Part shown: in pieces, positions 1 to 9,282 of the stretch
Layout of the letters: the number at the start of each line of letters is the position of its first letter
How positions within the stretch are numbered: position 1 is the stretch's first letter
Assembly (NCBI GenBank): GCA_029551925.1
Contig: JAKPEO010000131.1
Coordinates: 35,069-99,068, forward strand
DNA: 64,000 nucleotides
Reading direction: 5' to 3'
Source: a bacterium
GTDB lineage: Bacteria > JAGOBX01
Position numbers and translations under genes: made by a program
Notes under the pieces: generated by a model
Told to the model about the DNA's origin: nothing
The model's database searches: none
The model's input: the letters and a program-made list of their open reading frames with translations, nothing else

Positions 1-2
1 AA

Positions 3-113
3 TGCGAATTTAAAATATTAACTAAAAAACCGATATGCGCAAAAGATGAAGAGATAGAGATAAATAATCGAGCTCGCAGCGCAAAATTGCGAGTATTAGA
101 GAAAATCGGGTGA
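3..113 (+). CDS. rsmH: 16S rRNA (cytosine(1402)-N4)-methyltransferase RsmH, 3' end only
   Basis: Partial gene entering from the left edge; the reading frame starting at base 3 ends at the TGA at 111-113. The visible 36 residues contain ILTKKPI followed by [16 protein letters not shown], which matches the conserved C-terminus of RsmH (MraW). This enzyme methylates N4 of C1402 in 16S rRNA. Its place immediately before an ftsL-like gene and murE is the standard dcw arrangement. The catalytic part lies outside the window, so only the family call is supported. Confidence 0.9.
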   Translation, partial: CEFKILTKKPICAKDEEIEINNRARSAKLRVLEKIG

Positions 114-123
114 AGATTGTTTT

Positions 124-501
124 ATGAAGGATATTTATAAATTTGGTAATAAAGTGCGCATAGAGAAGAGTGAAAAAAAAGAAATATTAAAAAAATTAAT
201 AATGAATGTTCTGCATAGTTGGAAGATATTTTCTGGATTTGTAGTCGGTGCGTTATTTTTCTGGCTGCTATTGACCGCTATGACAATACAACAAGAAAGT
301 TATACGAATCTTCGCGCAAAGATTAGGAAATTGCAGCAGCAAAAAATAGAATTAGATAATGAAAAGAAAATGGTATTACTCGAGAAAATTGAACTTGAAA
401 ATGCCGATAGGATAAAAAGTATTGCTGCGCAGAAATTAGGATTAGTCGAAGATATAAATAAAAAAGTAGTGATTATAAAAGTTGAAAAAGGCGTAAAATG
501 A
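124..501 (+). CDS. ftsL: FtsL-like cell division protein
   Basis: A 125-residue protein with a charged N-terminal cytoplasmic stretch, one membrane helix at about residues 37-55 and a heptad-like coiled coil at about 60-95 rich in K, L, Q and E. It ends in a short segment containing AAQKLGL. This bitopic layout and the position right after rsmH are those of FtsL, which joins FtsB and FtsQ to activate septal peptidoglycan synthesis. FtsL sequences diverge strongly, so the call rests on topology and synteny. Its stop codon overlaps the murE start in ATGA (498-501), suggesting translational coupling. In most dcw clusters ftsI would follow; here murE follows directly. Confidence 0.8.
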   Translation: MKDIYKFGNKVRIEKSEKKEILKKLIMNVLHSWKIFSGFVVGALFFWLLLTAMTIQQESYTNLRAKIRKLQQQKIELDNEKKMVLLEKIELENADRIKSIAAQKLGLVEDINKKVVIIKVEKGVK

Positions 502-1967
502 AATTAACGAAATTGTTAAAAGATATTGAGTTAGCAGAACGGATAAATTTTTCCGATATAGAAATTAAAGGGATCACAGATAATACAAAAGAATTAAAGA
601 ATGGTTTTGTATTTATAGCCAAGCAAGGCGCGGTATTTGATTCTCATAGTTTAATAGATGAAGCGATAGAATTAGGCGCGCGCGTTATAATTCATAAAAA
701 AGTTATAGAGCCGCGAAAAAACGCGATATATTTGCGATTATCCGAAAAGACAGACACAAATAAAGCGATTATTCAACTTTGTAAAAACTATTATAATAAT
801 CCGTCTAAAAAGTTAACTATAATTGGCATAACAGGTACGAACGGCAAGACCACTACGAGTTTGTTAATACGGAATATTTTAAAAGCTGCGGGTTATAAAT
901 CATTATTGATAGGGACAATATGTGCATATTTAGCTGACAAAAAGATAAAAATAGAAAACACTACGCCCGGCGCATTTGTATTATATAAATTGTTTAATCT
1001 TGCTGTTCAAAAAAATATAAAATATGTTGTAATGGAAGTATCATCGCATTCGATATCTCAAAATAGATTTGATTTATCAGAAGTAGATTTTGCTATTTAT
1101 ACGAATTTAACACAAGACCATTTAGATTATCATCAAACAATGGAAAATTATGCTGAAGCGAAAGCCGGATTATTTAGACAAATGAATAATTGCGGCGTGG
1201 CAATAATCAACACAGATGATAATTACAGTGTTAAGATGCTTGAAGCAAGTGTCAATAAAAAAATATTGACATACGGATTAAATGAAAAAGCGGATATTAG
1301 ATTTAGCAATATAGATTGCACTATTTCAAAGACGAATTTTGAAATTATTGCTAAAAATAAAAAACTAAAAGTGTCGTCGAATTTAATAGGTTTGCATAAT
1401 GTGTATAATATCGTTGCTGCTTATTGCGTTAGTCATTTATTAAAAATTTCAGATGCACAGTTTTTGAAAGGCATTAAGAATTCAAAAAAAATAGACGGCA
1501 GATTGGATAAAGTGAGCAACAGATTAAAACTGAATATATTTGTAGATTATGCGCATACGCCTGACGCACTGCATAATGTTTTGAATGCTTTAAATAATTT
1601 AAAAAAAGATGGGACGCGCTTGATTACAGTTTTTGGCTGCGGCGGCAATCGCGATAAATTAAAAAGACCGCTGATGGGTAGAATAGTGGTAGAGAAAAGC
1701 GATGTGGCGATAATTACATCAGACAATCCGCGTAAAGAAGAACCTCGCGCAATAATAGATGATATATTAAAGGGCTGCGCCGGCGCTGAAAATTATATTG
1801 TTGAAGTTGACAGACGAAAAGGAATCAGCAAAGCCCTGGAAATAGCACGGGCTGGCGATATAATATTAATTGCGGGCAAAGGACACGAGACTTATCAGAT
1901 AATCGGCGATAGGATTTTAAATTTTGACGATAGAAAAGTAGTGAAGGAGTTATTAAAAAAATTTTAA
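498..1967 (+). CDS. murE: UDP-MurNAc-L-Ala-D-Glu:meso-diaminopimelate ligase MurE
   Basis: A 489-residue Mur ligase with the three usual domains. The N-terminal UDP-binding part contains GITDNTKELKNGFVFIA. The central ATP domain has the P-loop GTNGKTTTS at about residues 112-120. The C-terminal domain carries DNPRKEEP, with the D of DNPR at residue 409. DNPR is the motif that recognises meso-diaminopimelate rather than lysine, so the third stem residue is predicted to be meso-DAP. The enzyme acts in the cytoplasm on the UDP-MurNAc dipeptide. The start is the ATG overlapping the ftsL stop; length is normal for the family. Confidence 0.97.
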   Translation: MKLTKLLKDIELAERINFSDIEIKGITDNTKELKNGFVFIAKQGAVFDSHSLIDEAIELGARVIIHKKVIEPRKNAIYLRLSEKTDTNKAIIQLCKNYYNNPSKKLTIIGITGTNGKTTTSLLIRNILKAAGYKSLLIGTICAYLADKKIKIENTTPGAFVLYKLFNLAVQKNIKYVVMEVSSHSISQNRFDLSEVDFAIYTNLTQDHLDYHQTMENYAEAKAGLFRQMNNCGVAIINTDDNYSVKMLEASVNKKILTYGLNEKADIRFSNIDCTISKTNFEIIAKNKKLKVSSNLIGLHNVYNIVAAYCVSHLLKISDAQFLKGIKNSKKIDGRLDKVSNRLKLNIFVDYAHTPDALHNVLNALNNLKKDGTRLITVFGCGGNRDKLKRPLMGRIVVEKSDVAIITSDNPRKEEPRAIIDDILKGCAGAENYIVEVDRRKGISKALEIARAGDIILIAGKGHETYQIIGDRILNFDDRKVVKELLKKF

Positions 1968-1996
1968 TTTTTAAGATATAAAGGTGTGATTAAAAT

Positions 1997-3343
1997 ATGA
2001 TGGATTTGAAAATCGAAGAGATTGTGAAATTAGCGGAAAGCAGCGAAAATATAAATAATAAATTATTAAAAAGTCGCGTTCGCAATATTAAAACAGATTC
2101 GCGAAAAATAGAAAAAGGCGATGTGTTTATTGCATTAAAAGGCGATACTTTTGACGGTCATGATTTTGCGAAACAAACGATAGAAACAGGTGCAATTGCC
2201 GCAATAGTGCATAAAAAGATAGAAACTGAGATTCCGCAAATAATAGTTAAAGATACAACAATTTTTTTAGGAGAACTTGCAAAATATTACAGGAGCAAGT
2301 TTAAAGTAAAGACAATAGCAGTGACCGGCAGTTGCGGTAAAACCACAACAAAAGATATGATTTATCGAGTATTAAAGACAAAATATAAAGTAGTGGCAAA
2401 TACCGGAAGTTTAAATAATCATATTGGCGTGCCGATGACTGTATTTAATTTAAAGAAAGATACGCAGATATTATTGACTGAAGTAGGAATGAATCATTTA
2501 GGCGAGATAGATTATTTATGCAAGATTGTCAAGCCTGAAATAGGAGTAATAACTAATATTGAGCCGGTGCATTTAGAAGGCTTGAAAACAATGGATAACA
2601 TAGCGAAAGCGAAATTTGAATTAATAGAAAATCTTCCGCGTTTAGGTTTAGCATTTTTGAATTGGGATAATGAATATATTCGCGGCCGTTCAAAGTATTT
2701 TAAGATCCGTAAGATAAAATATGGTTTTTCAAAAGGCGTAGATTTTACATTTGACGATTATTCAAGTATTAATGCTAATTATACATTCACATATAAAGGA
2801 TTAAAAATCAAATGTCCATTATTAGGTTTCCACAATGTGTATAATATGTTAATAACCTGCGCAATCGCTGAATATTTTTTAATGAAACCAGAAGAGATAA
2901 AGAAAGCGATAGAACAATTTAAACCGACCGGTCGGCGTTTGAAAATAGTAAAAAGTAAAGACGGGTATACTGTAATTGACGATTGTTATAATGCAAATCC
3001 GACAGCGGTAAAAAATGCGATACAGGTACTAAAAGATTTAAAGATTAAAGGCAAAAAATATTTTGTGTTTGGCGATATGGGAGAATTAGGAGTATATAGC
3101 AAATACTATCACAAACTCATAGGCGAATATATTTTAGATTCTGATATTGCAGAAGTATTTTTAAAAGGCGATAATATCAAGCATACATATTCCTTTATAA
3201 AGAAAAAGATACCGGCGAAAATATACGATGATTTTGATAGTCTGACAAATGAACTAAAAAACAAATTACAAAAAGGGGATTGTGTGTTAGTAAAGGCATC
3301 GCGTTTTATGAAATTTGAGAATATAAGTTCAAAATTATATTAA
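1997..3343 (+). CDS. murF: UDP-MurNAc-tripeptide:D-Ala-D-Ala ligase MurF
   Basis: A 448-residue Mur ligase that adds D-Ala-D-Ala to the UDP-MurNAc tripeptide, completing the pentapeptide precursor. It has an N-terminal domain (TDSRKIEKGDVFIALKG), a P-loop GSCGKTTTKD at about residues 111-120 and the C-terminal GDMGELG segment characteristic of MurF. It starts 29 bases after murE at ATG 1997; a second ATG follows at once at 2000 and either could be used. It lies between murE and mraY, the classical order. Confidence 0.97.
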   Translation: MMDLKIEEIVKLAESSENINNKLLKSRVRNIKTDSRKIEKGDVFIALKGDTFDGHDFAKQTIETGAIAAIVHKKIETEIPQIIVKDTTIFLGELAKYYRSKFKVKTIAVTGSCGKTTTKDMIYRVLKTKYKVVANTGSLNNHIGVPMTVFNLKKDTQILLTEVGMNHLGEIDYLCKIVKPEIGVITNIEPVHLEGLKTMDNIAKAKFELIENLPRLGLAFLNWDNEYIRGRSKYFKIRKIKYGFSKGVDFTFDDYSSINANYTFTYKGLKIKCPLLGFHNVYNMLITCAIAEYFLMKPEEIKKAIEQFKPTGRRLKIVKSKDGYTVIDDCYNANPTAVKNAIQVLKDLKIKGKKYFVFGDMGELGVYSKYYHKLIGEYILDSDIAEVFLKGDNIKHTYSFIKKKIPAKIYDDFDSLTNELKNKLQKGDCVLVKASRFMKFENISSKLY

Positions 3344-3361
3344 AAAAAATCGGAGTAAAAG

Positions 3362-4513
3362 ATGTTTTATTTTGTGTATGAATGGTTATTTGATAGTTAT
3401 TCATATATGCGCGTGTTTTCGTATATTACTGTTCGCGCGGGTTTTGCGTTAATTACAGCTATTTTATTATCTATAATTTTCGGTAATAAATTTATAAAGA
3501 AATTAATAGAAATGAAAATGGGGCAGCCGATACGCGAAGACCATTTTCATAAATTAAATCAGACAAAAGCAAATACTCCGACAATGGGCGGAATATTAAT
3601 GATATTTTCGATAGTAATATCCACATTAATATGGGGTAATCTTTATAACCGTTATGTTATATTGTGTCTGATAACATTTGTTGCGCTTGCGGCTGTTGGA
3701 TTTATTGACGATTATCTAAAATTAAAATATAAAAATTCCAAAGGTGTATCGGGTAAAATGAAGTTATTCTTACAATGTTTAATAGCGTTCAGCATTGGTT
3801 GGTATTTATATAAAACAGATATAAACGCCGCAAAATTATGGGGACAAACATTGGAAATAACAAGAGACAGTTATAAAAATTTCTTAACAAACGAATATTC
3901 TACGGCATTGACTATTCCGTTTTTTAAAAATGTATTTATTAATTTGGGTTGGTTATTTATACCGTTTGTAATTTTAGTAATAGTAGGTTCGTCTAACGCT
4001 GTAAATTTAACAGATGGATTAGATGGATTAGCGAGCGGCACTGTGTTATTTACAATGGTAACTTATACAGTGCTTGCGTATATTTGCGGCAACTGGCAAA
4101 TTTCAAGATATTTGCAGATTTTGTTTATTGAAGGCAGCGGCGAAATCACTGTATTTTGCGCGGCAATGATTGGCGGAATAATGGGATTTTTGTGGTTTAA
4201 TTGTTATCCTGCGCAAGTATTTATGGGGGACATTGGCTCGCTCGCACTCGGCGGGATTGTCGGGTTATTAGCAATATTAACAAAGCATGAAATATTGTTA
4301 TTAATAAGCGGAGCGATATTTGTTGTTGAAGCGTTGTCTGTGATATTGCAAGTTTTGTCATTTAAACTTCGCGGAAAACGAATATTTAAGATGGCACCGA
4401 TACATCATCATTTTGAAATGTTAGGATTAAGCGAGTCAAAGATAATTATTAGATTTTGGATTGTTTCAATAATGTTAATGTTATTTAGTTTAAGCACATT
4501 AAAGATACGATGA
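3362..4513 (+). CDS. mraY: Phospho-MurNAc-pentapeptide translocase MraY
   Basis: A 383-residue polytopic membrane enzyme that transfers phospho-MurNAc-pentapeptide to undecaprenyl phosphate, making lipid I. Diagnostic motifs are visible: the aspartate pair in FIDDYLKLK at about residues 115-118, NLTDGLDGLA at about 214-223 and the histidine-rich APIHHHFE near the C-terminus. About ten hydrophobic helices are apparent. An AT-rich leader with GGAG (near 3353) precedes the ATG. The stop overlaps the murD start in ATGA (4510-4513). Confidence 0.97.
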   Translation: MFYFVYEWLFDSYSYMRVFSYITVRAGFALITAILLSIIFGNKFIKKLIEMKMGQPIREDHFHKLNQTKANTPTMGGILMIFSIVISTLIWGNLYNRYVILCLITFVALAAVGFIDDYLKLKYKNSKGVSGKMKLFLQCLIAFSIGWYLYKTDINAAKLWGQTLEITRDSYKNFLTNEYSTALTIPFFKNVFINLGWLFIPFVILVIVGSSNAVNLTDGLDGLASGTVLFTMVTYTVLAYICGNWQISRYLQILFIEGSGEITVFCAAMIGGIMGFLWFNCYPAQVFMGDIGSLALGGIVGLLAILTKHEILLLISGAIFVVEALSVILQVLSFKLRGKRIFKMAPIHHHFEMLGLSESKIIIRFWIVSIMLMLFSLSTLKIR

Positions 4514-5847
4514 AAAATAAAAAAATTAGTGTGTTAGGAATTTGTCGTTCTGGCGTCTATGCCGCGATATTATTAAAAAATAAAGGAAATGAAATATATT
4601 TAAGCGATATATCTACAAAAGAATCTGAAGAGTTTATAAAGTTGCTAAATGCTCATAAAATTAATTATGAATACGGCTGTCATAATTATGAAAAATTATT
4701 AGAGAGCGAAATAATAGTGACGAGTCCTGGTATTCCCGAAAGTTCTGATATTTTGAAATTTTTGAGAAAGCATAATAAATATGTAATTAGCGAGATAGAA
4801 GCGGCATATAGATTTATAGATAAACCTATAATAGCGATTACCGGCTCAAACGGCAAGACTACAGTTACTACATTAATAGGTAAAATATTGAATGATGCTG
4901 GATATATTGCGCCTATATGTGGAAATATAGGATTTTCATTATCGCGTGCACTTTTAGAAATTGAAAAATATGATTGCATAGTTTTAGAAGTCAGCAGTTT
5001 TCAATTGGATACAATAGATAAATTTCGACCTAATGTTAGCGTATTGACAAATATTACGCCGAATCATTTAGATAGATATGCGAATTTTGATGAATATAAA
5101 TTAAGCAAAAAGCGAATATTCAAAAATCAGACTGCGGCAGATTTTGCCGTGATAAATGCAGCTGATGATAATTCAATGTCTATATGTAAATACATAAAAC
5201 CGCAGAAAGTGTATTTCAATGTTTGCGAAGGCAGCGGATTATTTTACAAAGATAAATGGATATGCAAGCGAGAAAATAATAGTATCGAAAAATATATAGA
5301 TGTTAGCAGATTAAAAATATTCGGCGAACATAATTATGAAAATATTATGTCTGCTGTTTTAGCGGTAAAATCAATATTTGACATAGACGATGATTCTATA
5401 ATTAGCAGCGTAGAAAAATTTGAAGGCGTAGAGCACAGAATAGAATTTGTCGCGGAAATAAATAAAGTCAAATATTATAATGATTCAAAAGCTACGACTG
5501 TTGACGCATTGCAAAAATCGCTTAAAGCATTTGACAAACCTGTAATTTTAATAGCTGGCGGTCGCGATAAAAATGCGGATTTTACAGTATTGCGCAATTT
5601 GATAAAAGATAAAGTAAAAAAACTAATATTAACAGGCGAAGCATCTGAAAAAATGAATCAGCAAATTAATTTAGAAGAATTGACAATACTCGAAAAAGAT
5701 TTTGATGCGGCTGTGAAATTGTCAAAGAATTTAGCAAATATCGGCGATATTGTGCTGTTATCGCCAGCGTGCGCGAGTTATGATAAATTCAATAATTTTG
5801 AAGAGCGCGGCAGGTATTTTAAAAAATTGGTGTTGGAAAAATTATGA
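4510..5847 (+). CDS. murD: UDP-MurNAc-L-Ala:D-Glu ligase MurD
   Basis: A 445-residue Mur ligase adding D-glutamate to UDP-MurNAc-L-Ala. The N-terminal Rossmann-like domain opens with KISVLGICRSG. The ATP site reads ITGSNGKTTVTT at about residues 109-120. The C-terminal domain includes NDSKATTVDA and the SPACASYDKF segment typical of MurD. It is joined by ATGA overlaps to mraY upstream and ftsW downstream (5844-5847), so the three membrane-stage and cytoplasmic steps are probably translated from one message. Confidence 0.97.
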   Translation: MKNKKISVLGICRSGVYAAILLKNKGNEIYLSDISTKESEEFIKLLNAHKINYEYGCHNYEKLLESEIIVTSPGIPESSDILKFLRKHNKYVISEIEAAYRFIDKPIIAITGSNGKTTVTTLIGKILNDAGYIAPICGNIGFSLSRALLEIEKYDCIVLEVSSFQLDTIDKFRPNVSVLTNITPNHLDRYANFDEYKLSKKRIFKNQTAADFAVINAADDNSMSICKYIKPQKVYFNVCEGSGLFYKDKWICKRENNSIEKYIDVSRLKIFGEHNYENIMSAVLAVKSIFDIDDDSIISSVEKFEGVEHRIEFVAEINKVKYYNDSKATTVDALQKSLKAFDKPVILIAGGRDKNADFTVLRNLIKDKVKKLILTGEASEKMNQQINLEELTILEKDFDAAVKLSKNLANIGDIVLLSPACASYDKFNNFEERGRYFKKLVLEKL

Positions 5848-6953
5848 TTAAAGGAAAATTATTTGACCAGATAATTTTTATGCTGCTGATATTTTTCTTT
5901 TTATTTGGCGTAATAATGATATACAGCGCAAGCGGTTATCAAGCGTATAAATTGCATAATCTTTATCCACATTATTATGCGGTGCGACAATTAATGTTTG
6001 GAATAATAGGGTTGCTTATAGTTTTTTTTATTAATTCTATTAATTTAGACGGTTCACGCGATTATGTTAAATATTTTGTATTAATAACTTTAATATTATT
6101 AATCGCTGTTTTGATTCCGGGTATTGGCAATAAAGTATCAGGCGCGCGGCGCTGGATAAAATTTTTTGCATTTAAGATACAGCCGTCAGAATTTGCAAAA
6201 TTAGCGATAATAATGTTTTTAGCGAATTTTATTGACAAGCGCAGAAACAAGATGGATTCATTTTTAGAGGGATTTTTACCGCCGATGATAATTGTTGGGA
6301 TTTTTATGGTGTTGATAGTTTTAGAGCCAGATTTCAGCACAGCAATGTTGATTGGTTTAATAGCTGTAATAGTTTTATTTATCGGCGGAATAAATTTTAA
6401 ATATTTAGTAGGATTATTTGTAGTTGGTATTATATTTGGCGGATTTTTGATAATCCATTCGCCGTATAGAATAAATCGCATTAAGGGTTGGGTGTTGGGT
6501 GAGACTGATCCGTTGAATAAAGGTTATCATATAACTCGTTCGAAATTAGCGTTGGCGACCGGCGGATTTTTAGGCAAGGGTTTGACGCACAGCGAAGTGA
6601 AGATTGCAGGATTGCCGGAAGCGCATACTGATTTTATTTTTGCAGTGTTAGGCGAAGAGATTGGTTTTTTAGGAGCCATATTTATTATTTTTTTCTATTT
6701 ATTATTACTTTATCGCGGCTTGAAAATAGCGCGCGATACGCAGAATGTATATTTTAAATTTTTAGCGTTAGGAATAAGCGTAATGATAGCGGTTCATACA
6801 TTTATAAATATTGCGGTAGTATCGGGTGCGCTTCCGCCGACTGGTGTGACTCTGCCGTTTTTGAGTTATGGTGGTTCGTCGTTATTAGTATTTATGGCAA
6901 GCATAGGGATACTTATGAATATTTCAAACACAATAATTAAAGGGGAAAAATAA
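5844..6953 (+). CDS. ftsW: SEDS peptidoglycan glycosyltransferase FtsW
   Basis: A 369-residue SEDS-family polytopic membrane protein with about ten hydrophobic helices. Family landmarks include YSASGYQ near residue 28, GARRWI and FKIQPSEFAK in the middle, EAHTDFIFAVLGEEIGF, and PPTGVTLPFLSYGGSS near the C-terminus. SEDS proteins polymerise lipid II into glycan strands, and FtsW works at the septum with a class B penicillin-binding protein. FtsW rather than RodA is inferred from its place between murD and murC. The partner transpeptidase gene (ftsI) and the usual next gene murG are not here. Confidence 0.92.
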   Translation: MIKGKLFDQIIFMLLIFFFLFGVIMIYSASGYQAYKLHNLYPHYYAVRQLMFGIIGLLIVFFINSINLDGSRDYVKYFVLITLILLIAVLIPGIGNKVSGARRWIKFFAFKIQPSEFAKLAIIMFLANFIDKRRNKMDSFLEGFLPPMIIVGIFMVLIVLEPDFSTAMLIGLIAVIVLFIGGINFKYLVGLFVVGIIFGGFLIIHSPYRINRIKGWVLGETDPLNKGYHITRSKLALATGGFLGKGLTHSEVKIAGLPEAHTDFIFAVLGEEIGFLGAIFIIFFYLLLLYRGLKIARDTQNVYFKFLALGISVMIAVHTFINIAVVSGALPPTGVTLPFLSYGGSSLLVFMASIGILMNISNTIIKGEK

Positions 6954-6955
6954 TA

Positions 6956-8356
6956 TTGAAACACACAATGTTTGGTAAATTCAAAAAAATACATTTTATC
7001 GGTATCGGCGGTGTGGGAATGAGCGGTATTGCCGAAGTGCTGTTAAATTTAGGATTTGAAGTGTCCGGTTCAGATGTAGCGAAATCTGATTATACTCGGA
7101 CATTAGAAAAATTAGGAGCGCAGATATTTATCGGGCATCGTAGAGAAAACATAACAAATACCGACGTAGTAGTTTGGTCGAGTGCGATAACGCGTGATAA
7201 TCCGGAAATATTAGAAGCGCTTTCGCGAAAGATACCGACAATTAGACGCGCTGAAATGTTGGCTGAATTAATGCGTTTAAAAAAAGGAATTGCAGTTGCC
7301 GGCACGCACGGTAAAACAACGACCACATCGATGGTCTCGCTAATTTTGACAAATGCCGGATTAGATCCCACAATTGTTATCGGCGGAAAATTGAATAATA
7401 TTGGCAGCGGCGCAAAATTAGGTGCAGGCGAATATTTAGTAGCTGAAGCAGATGAAAGCGACGGGTCTTTTATGAAATTATTTCCGCAATACAGCATAGT
7501 TACTAATATTGATACTGACCATTTAGACCATTACGGCACATTAGAAAATATTAAACAGACATTTTTGAAATTTATTGATAAATTACCGTTTTATGGTTTG
7601 TGTGTTCTTTGTATAGATGATGATAATATAAAGAGTATATTGCCTGAAATACGGAGAAGATATATAACCTACGGTTTTTTAGATGATGCGGATATTACTA
7701 TTGCAAATTATAAAATAAAGTGGCCCGGCGCAATATTTGATGTAATGTTGAAAAAAGAAAAATTAGGCGTTATCGAATTATCTGTGCCTGGCAGACATAA
7801 TGTATTGAATTCATTAGCGGCAATCGGAATAGCGACAGAATTAGAAATACCATTTGATATAATTAGAGATACGCTAAAGAATTATCGCGGCGTGCAGCGC
7901 CGTTTTCAGATAAAGTGCAATATAAATAATATTTTGGTAGTTGACGATTACGGGCATCATCCGAGCGAATTGCAGGCAACATTAAGCGCAGCGCGCTCAA
8001 ATTCCAATAAGCGAGTAATAGCGGTGTTTCAGCCACATAGATATACTCGCACAAAATTATTATTTGATGATTTTGGAAAATCATTTAACGACGCTGATAT
8101 TGTTATTATAACTGATATTTATGCCGCATCAGAGCAAAAAATCGAAGGAGTTACAAGCGAGTTGATTATTAATTCTCTAAAAAAATACGGAAAAGAAAAT
8201 GTGATATATTTCGACGAATTTTCAAAGATAGTAGATTATCTATTGGAAACAGCGCAATCCGGCGATATTATCCTTACATTAGGCGCAGGTGATATTTGGA
8301 AAGTATCGGAAGAACTTTCAAAAAAATTAATAAAAAAATTTGCTGAAAGGAAATAA
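6956..8356 (+). CDS. murC: UDP-MurNAc:L-alanine ligase MurC
   Basis: A 466-residue ligase catalysing the first amino acid addition to UDP-MurNAc. It has an N-terminal dinucleotide-fold HFIGIGGVGMSG, the ATP-binding GTHGKTTTTS at about residues 116-125, EADESDGSF, and the C-terminal DDYGHHPSE and FQPHRYTR motifs of MurC. Two starts are possible: TTG at 6956, ten bases after AGGGG (6941-6945), or ATG at 6968, 22 bases after it. The TTG is preferred on ribosome-site spacing; the difference is four residues. It follows ftsW with only two bases between. Confidence 0.96.
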   Translation: MKHTMFGKFKKIHFIGIGGVGMSGIAEVLLNLGFEVSGSDVAKSDYTRTLEKLGAQIFIGHRRENITNTDVVVWSSAITRDNPEILEALSRKIPTIRRAEMLAELMRLKKGIAVAGTHGKTTTTSMVSLILTNAGLDPTIVIGGKLNNIGSGAKLGAGEYLVAEADESDGSFMKLFPQYSIVTNIDTDHLDHYGTLENIKQTFLKFIDKLPFYGLCVLCIDDDNIKSILPEIRRRYITYGFLDDADITIANYKIKWPGAIFDVMLKKEKLGVIELSVPGRHNVLNSLAAIGIATELEIPFDIIRDTLKNYRGVQRRFQIKCNINNILVVDDYGHHPSELQATLSAARSNSNKRVIAVFQPHRYTRTKLLFDDFGKSFNDADIVIITDIYAASEQKIEGVTSELIINSLKKYGKENVIYFDEFSKIVDYLLETAQSGDIILTLGAGDIWKVSEELSKKLIKKFAERK

Positions 8357-8358
8357 AA

Positions 8359-9279
8359 ATGTTAAAGCCAATATTTTCTAAATTGAGCGAACAGTTTAAA
8401 GAAAGTATTATAAATTATGATTTTTATATGAAGGATTATTCGTCAATGCGCGTAGGCGGCAGGCCAGTTGCATTAATAAAAATAGATAATTTTTATGATT
8501 TGCTTTTGACACTGGAATATTTTAATCAAGAGCGCAAAGAATTGAGTCCGCTGATCATCGGCAAAAGCACGAATTTAATTTTCAGCGATAATATTAGAAA
8601 TTATGTTGTAATTATATTAGGCGAGAATTTCAATAAAATAATACAAAAAGATAATCAATTACTTTGCAGCGCGGCAACGCCTTTACAGCAAGTAGTGCGT
8701 AAAAGCGCGGAATTAGGATTGTCTGGATTAGAATGGGCTATTGGCATTCCGGGCGCTATTAGCGGCGCTATTGTTAATAATTGCGGTAGCAAAGAAAATG
8801 ATATTTCAGAGTTAATCAGCGAAATAACTGTAATTGATTATGCTGGTAAAAAACGGAAATTACAAGCCGCTGATTTAAAGCCGCGATATAGAAATACGAT
8901 AATTAAAGAAACGAAAAAATATATTATTATCGAAGCGCTGTTGAATTTTGAAAAAAAGGACAGAATAGAAATTTTGGAGACATTAAATAAAAATTTCTAT
9001 GAAAAGCAGAATAATCAGCCATTGAACGAATGCAGCGCCGGATGCATATTTAAAAATCCGAGCGGTTATTCCGCAGGAAAATTGATTGACGATTGCGGAT
9101 TAAAGGGCTATTCAATTGGCGGCGCGAAAATATCTGAAAAACACGCGAATTTTATTGTGAATTATAATAACGCGCAATTTAAAGATATTATGAATTTGAT
9201 TGATTATGCGCGCGAACAAGTTTTAAAAAAATTTAATATACAATTGGAATTAGAAGTTGAAATAATAGGAGGAATATAA
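8359..9279 (+). CDS. murB: UDP-N-acetylenolpyruvoylglucosamine reductase MurB
   Basis: A 306-residue FAD enzyme reducing UDP-GlcNAc-enolpyruvate to UDP-MurNAc. The FAD-binding core includes YSSMRVGG, GKSTNLIFSD and GIPGAISGAIVNNCG (about residues 128-142). The active-site stretch reads SAGCIFKNPSG, with a cysteine at residue 229 where many MurB enzymes have the proton-donating serine; Cys is a known natural variant at this place. The C-terminal catalytic Glu is probably in LELEVEIIG. It starts two bases after murC and is followed three bases later by ddl. Confidence 0.95.
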   Translation: MLKPIFSKLSEQFKESIINYDFYMKDYSSMRVGGRPVALIKIDNFYDLLLTLEYFNQERKELSPLIIGKSTNLIFSDNIRNYVVIILGENFNKIIQKDNQLLCSAATPLQQVVRKSAELGLSGLEWAIGIPGAISGAIVNNCGSKENDISELISEITVIDYAGKKRKLQAADLKPRYRNTIIKETKKYIIIEALLNFEKKDRIEILETLNKNFYEKQNNQPLNECSAGCIFKNPSGYSAGKLIDDCGLKGYSIGGAKISEKHANFIVNYNNAQFKDIMNLIDYAREQVLKKFNIQLELEVEIIGGI

Positions 9280-9282
9280 ATT

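Noticed and set aside
6062..6481. Reverse-strand open frame of 139 codons
   Set aside because: It lies opposite ftsW, is rich in I, N, K and P in a shadow-like pattern and has no ribosome site or family.
7090..7497. Reverse-strand open frame of 135 codons
   Set aside because: It is antisense to the conserved murC catalytic core and shows no recognisable domain.
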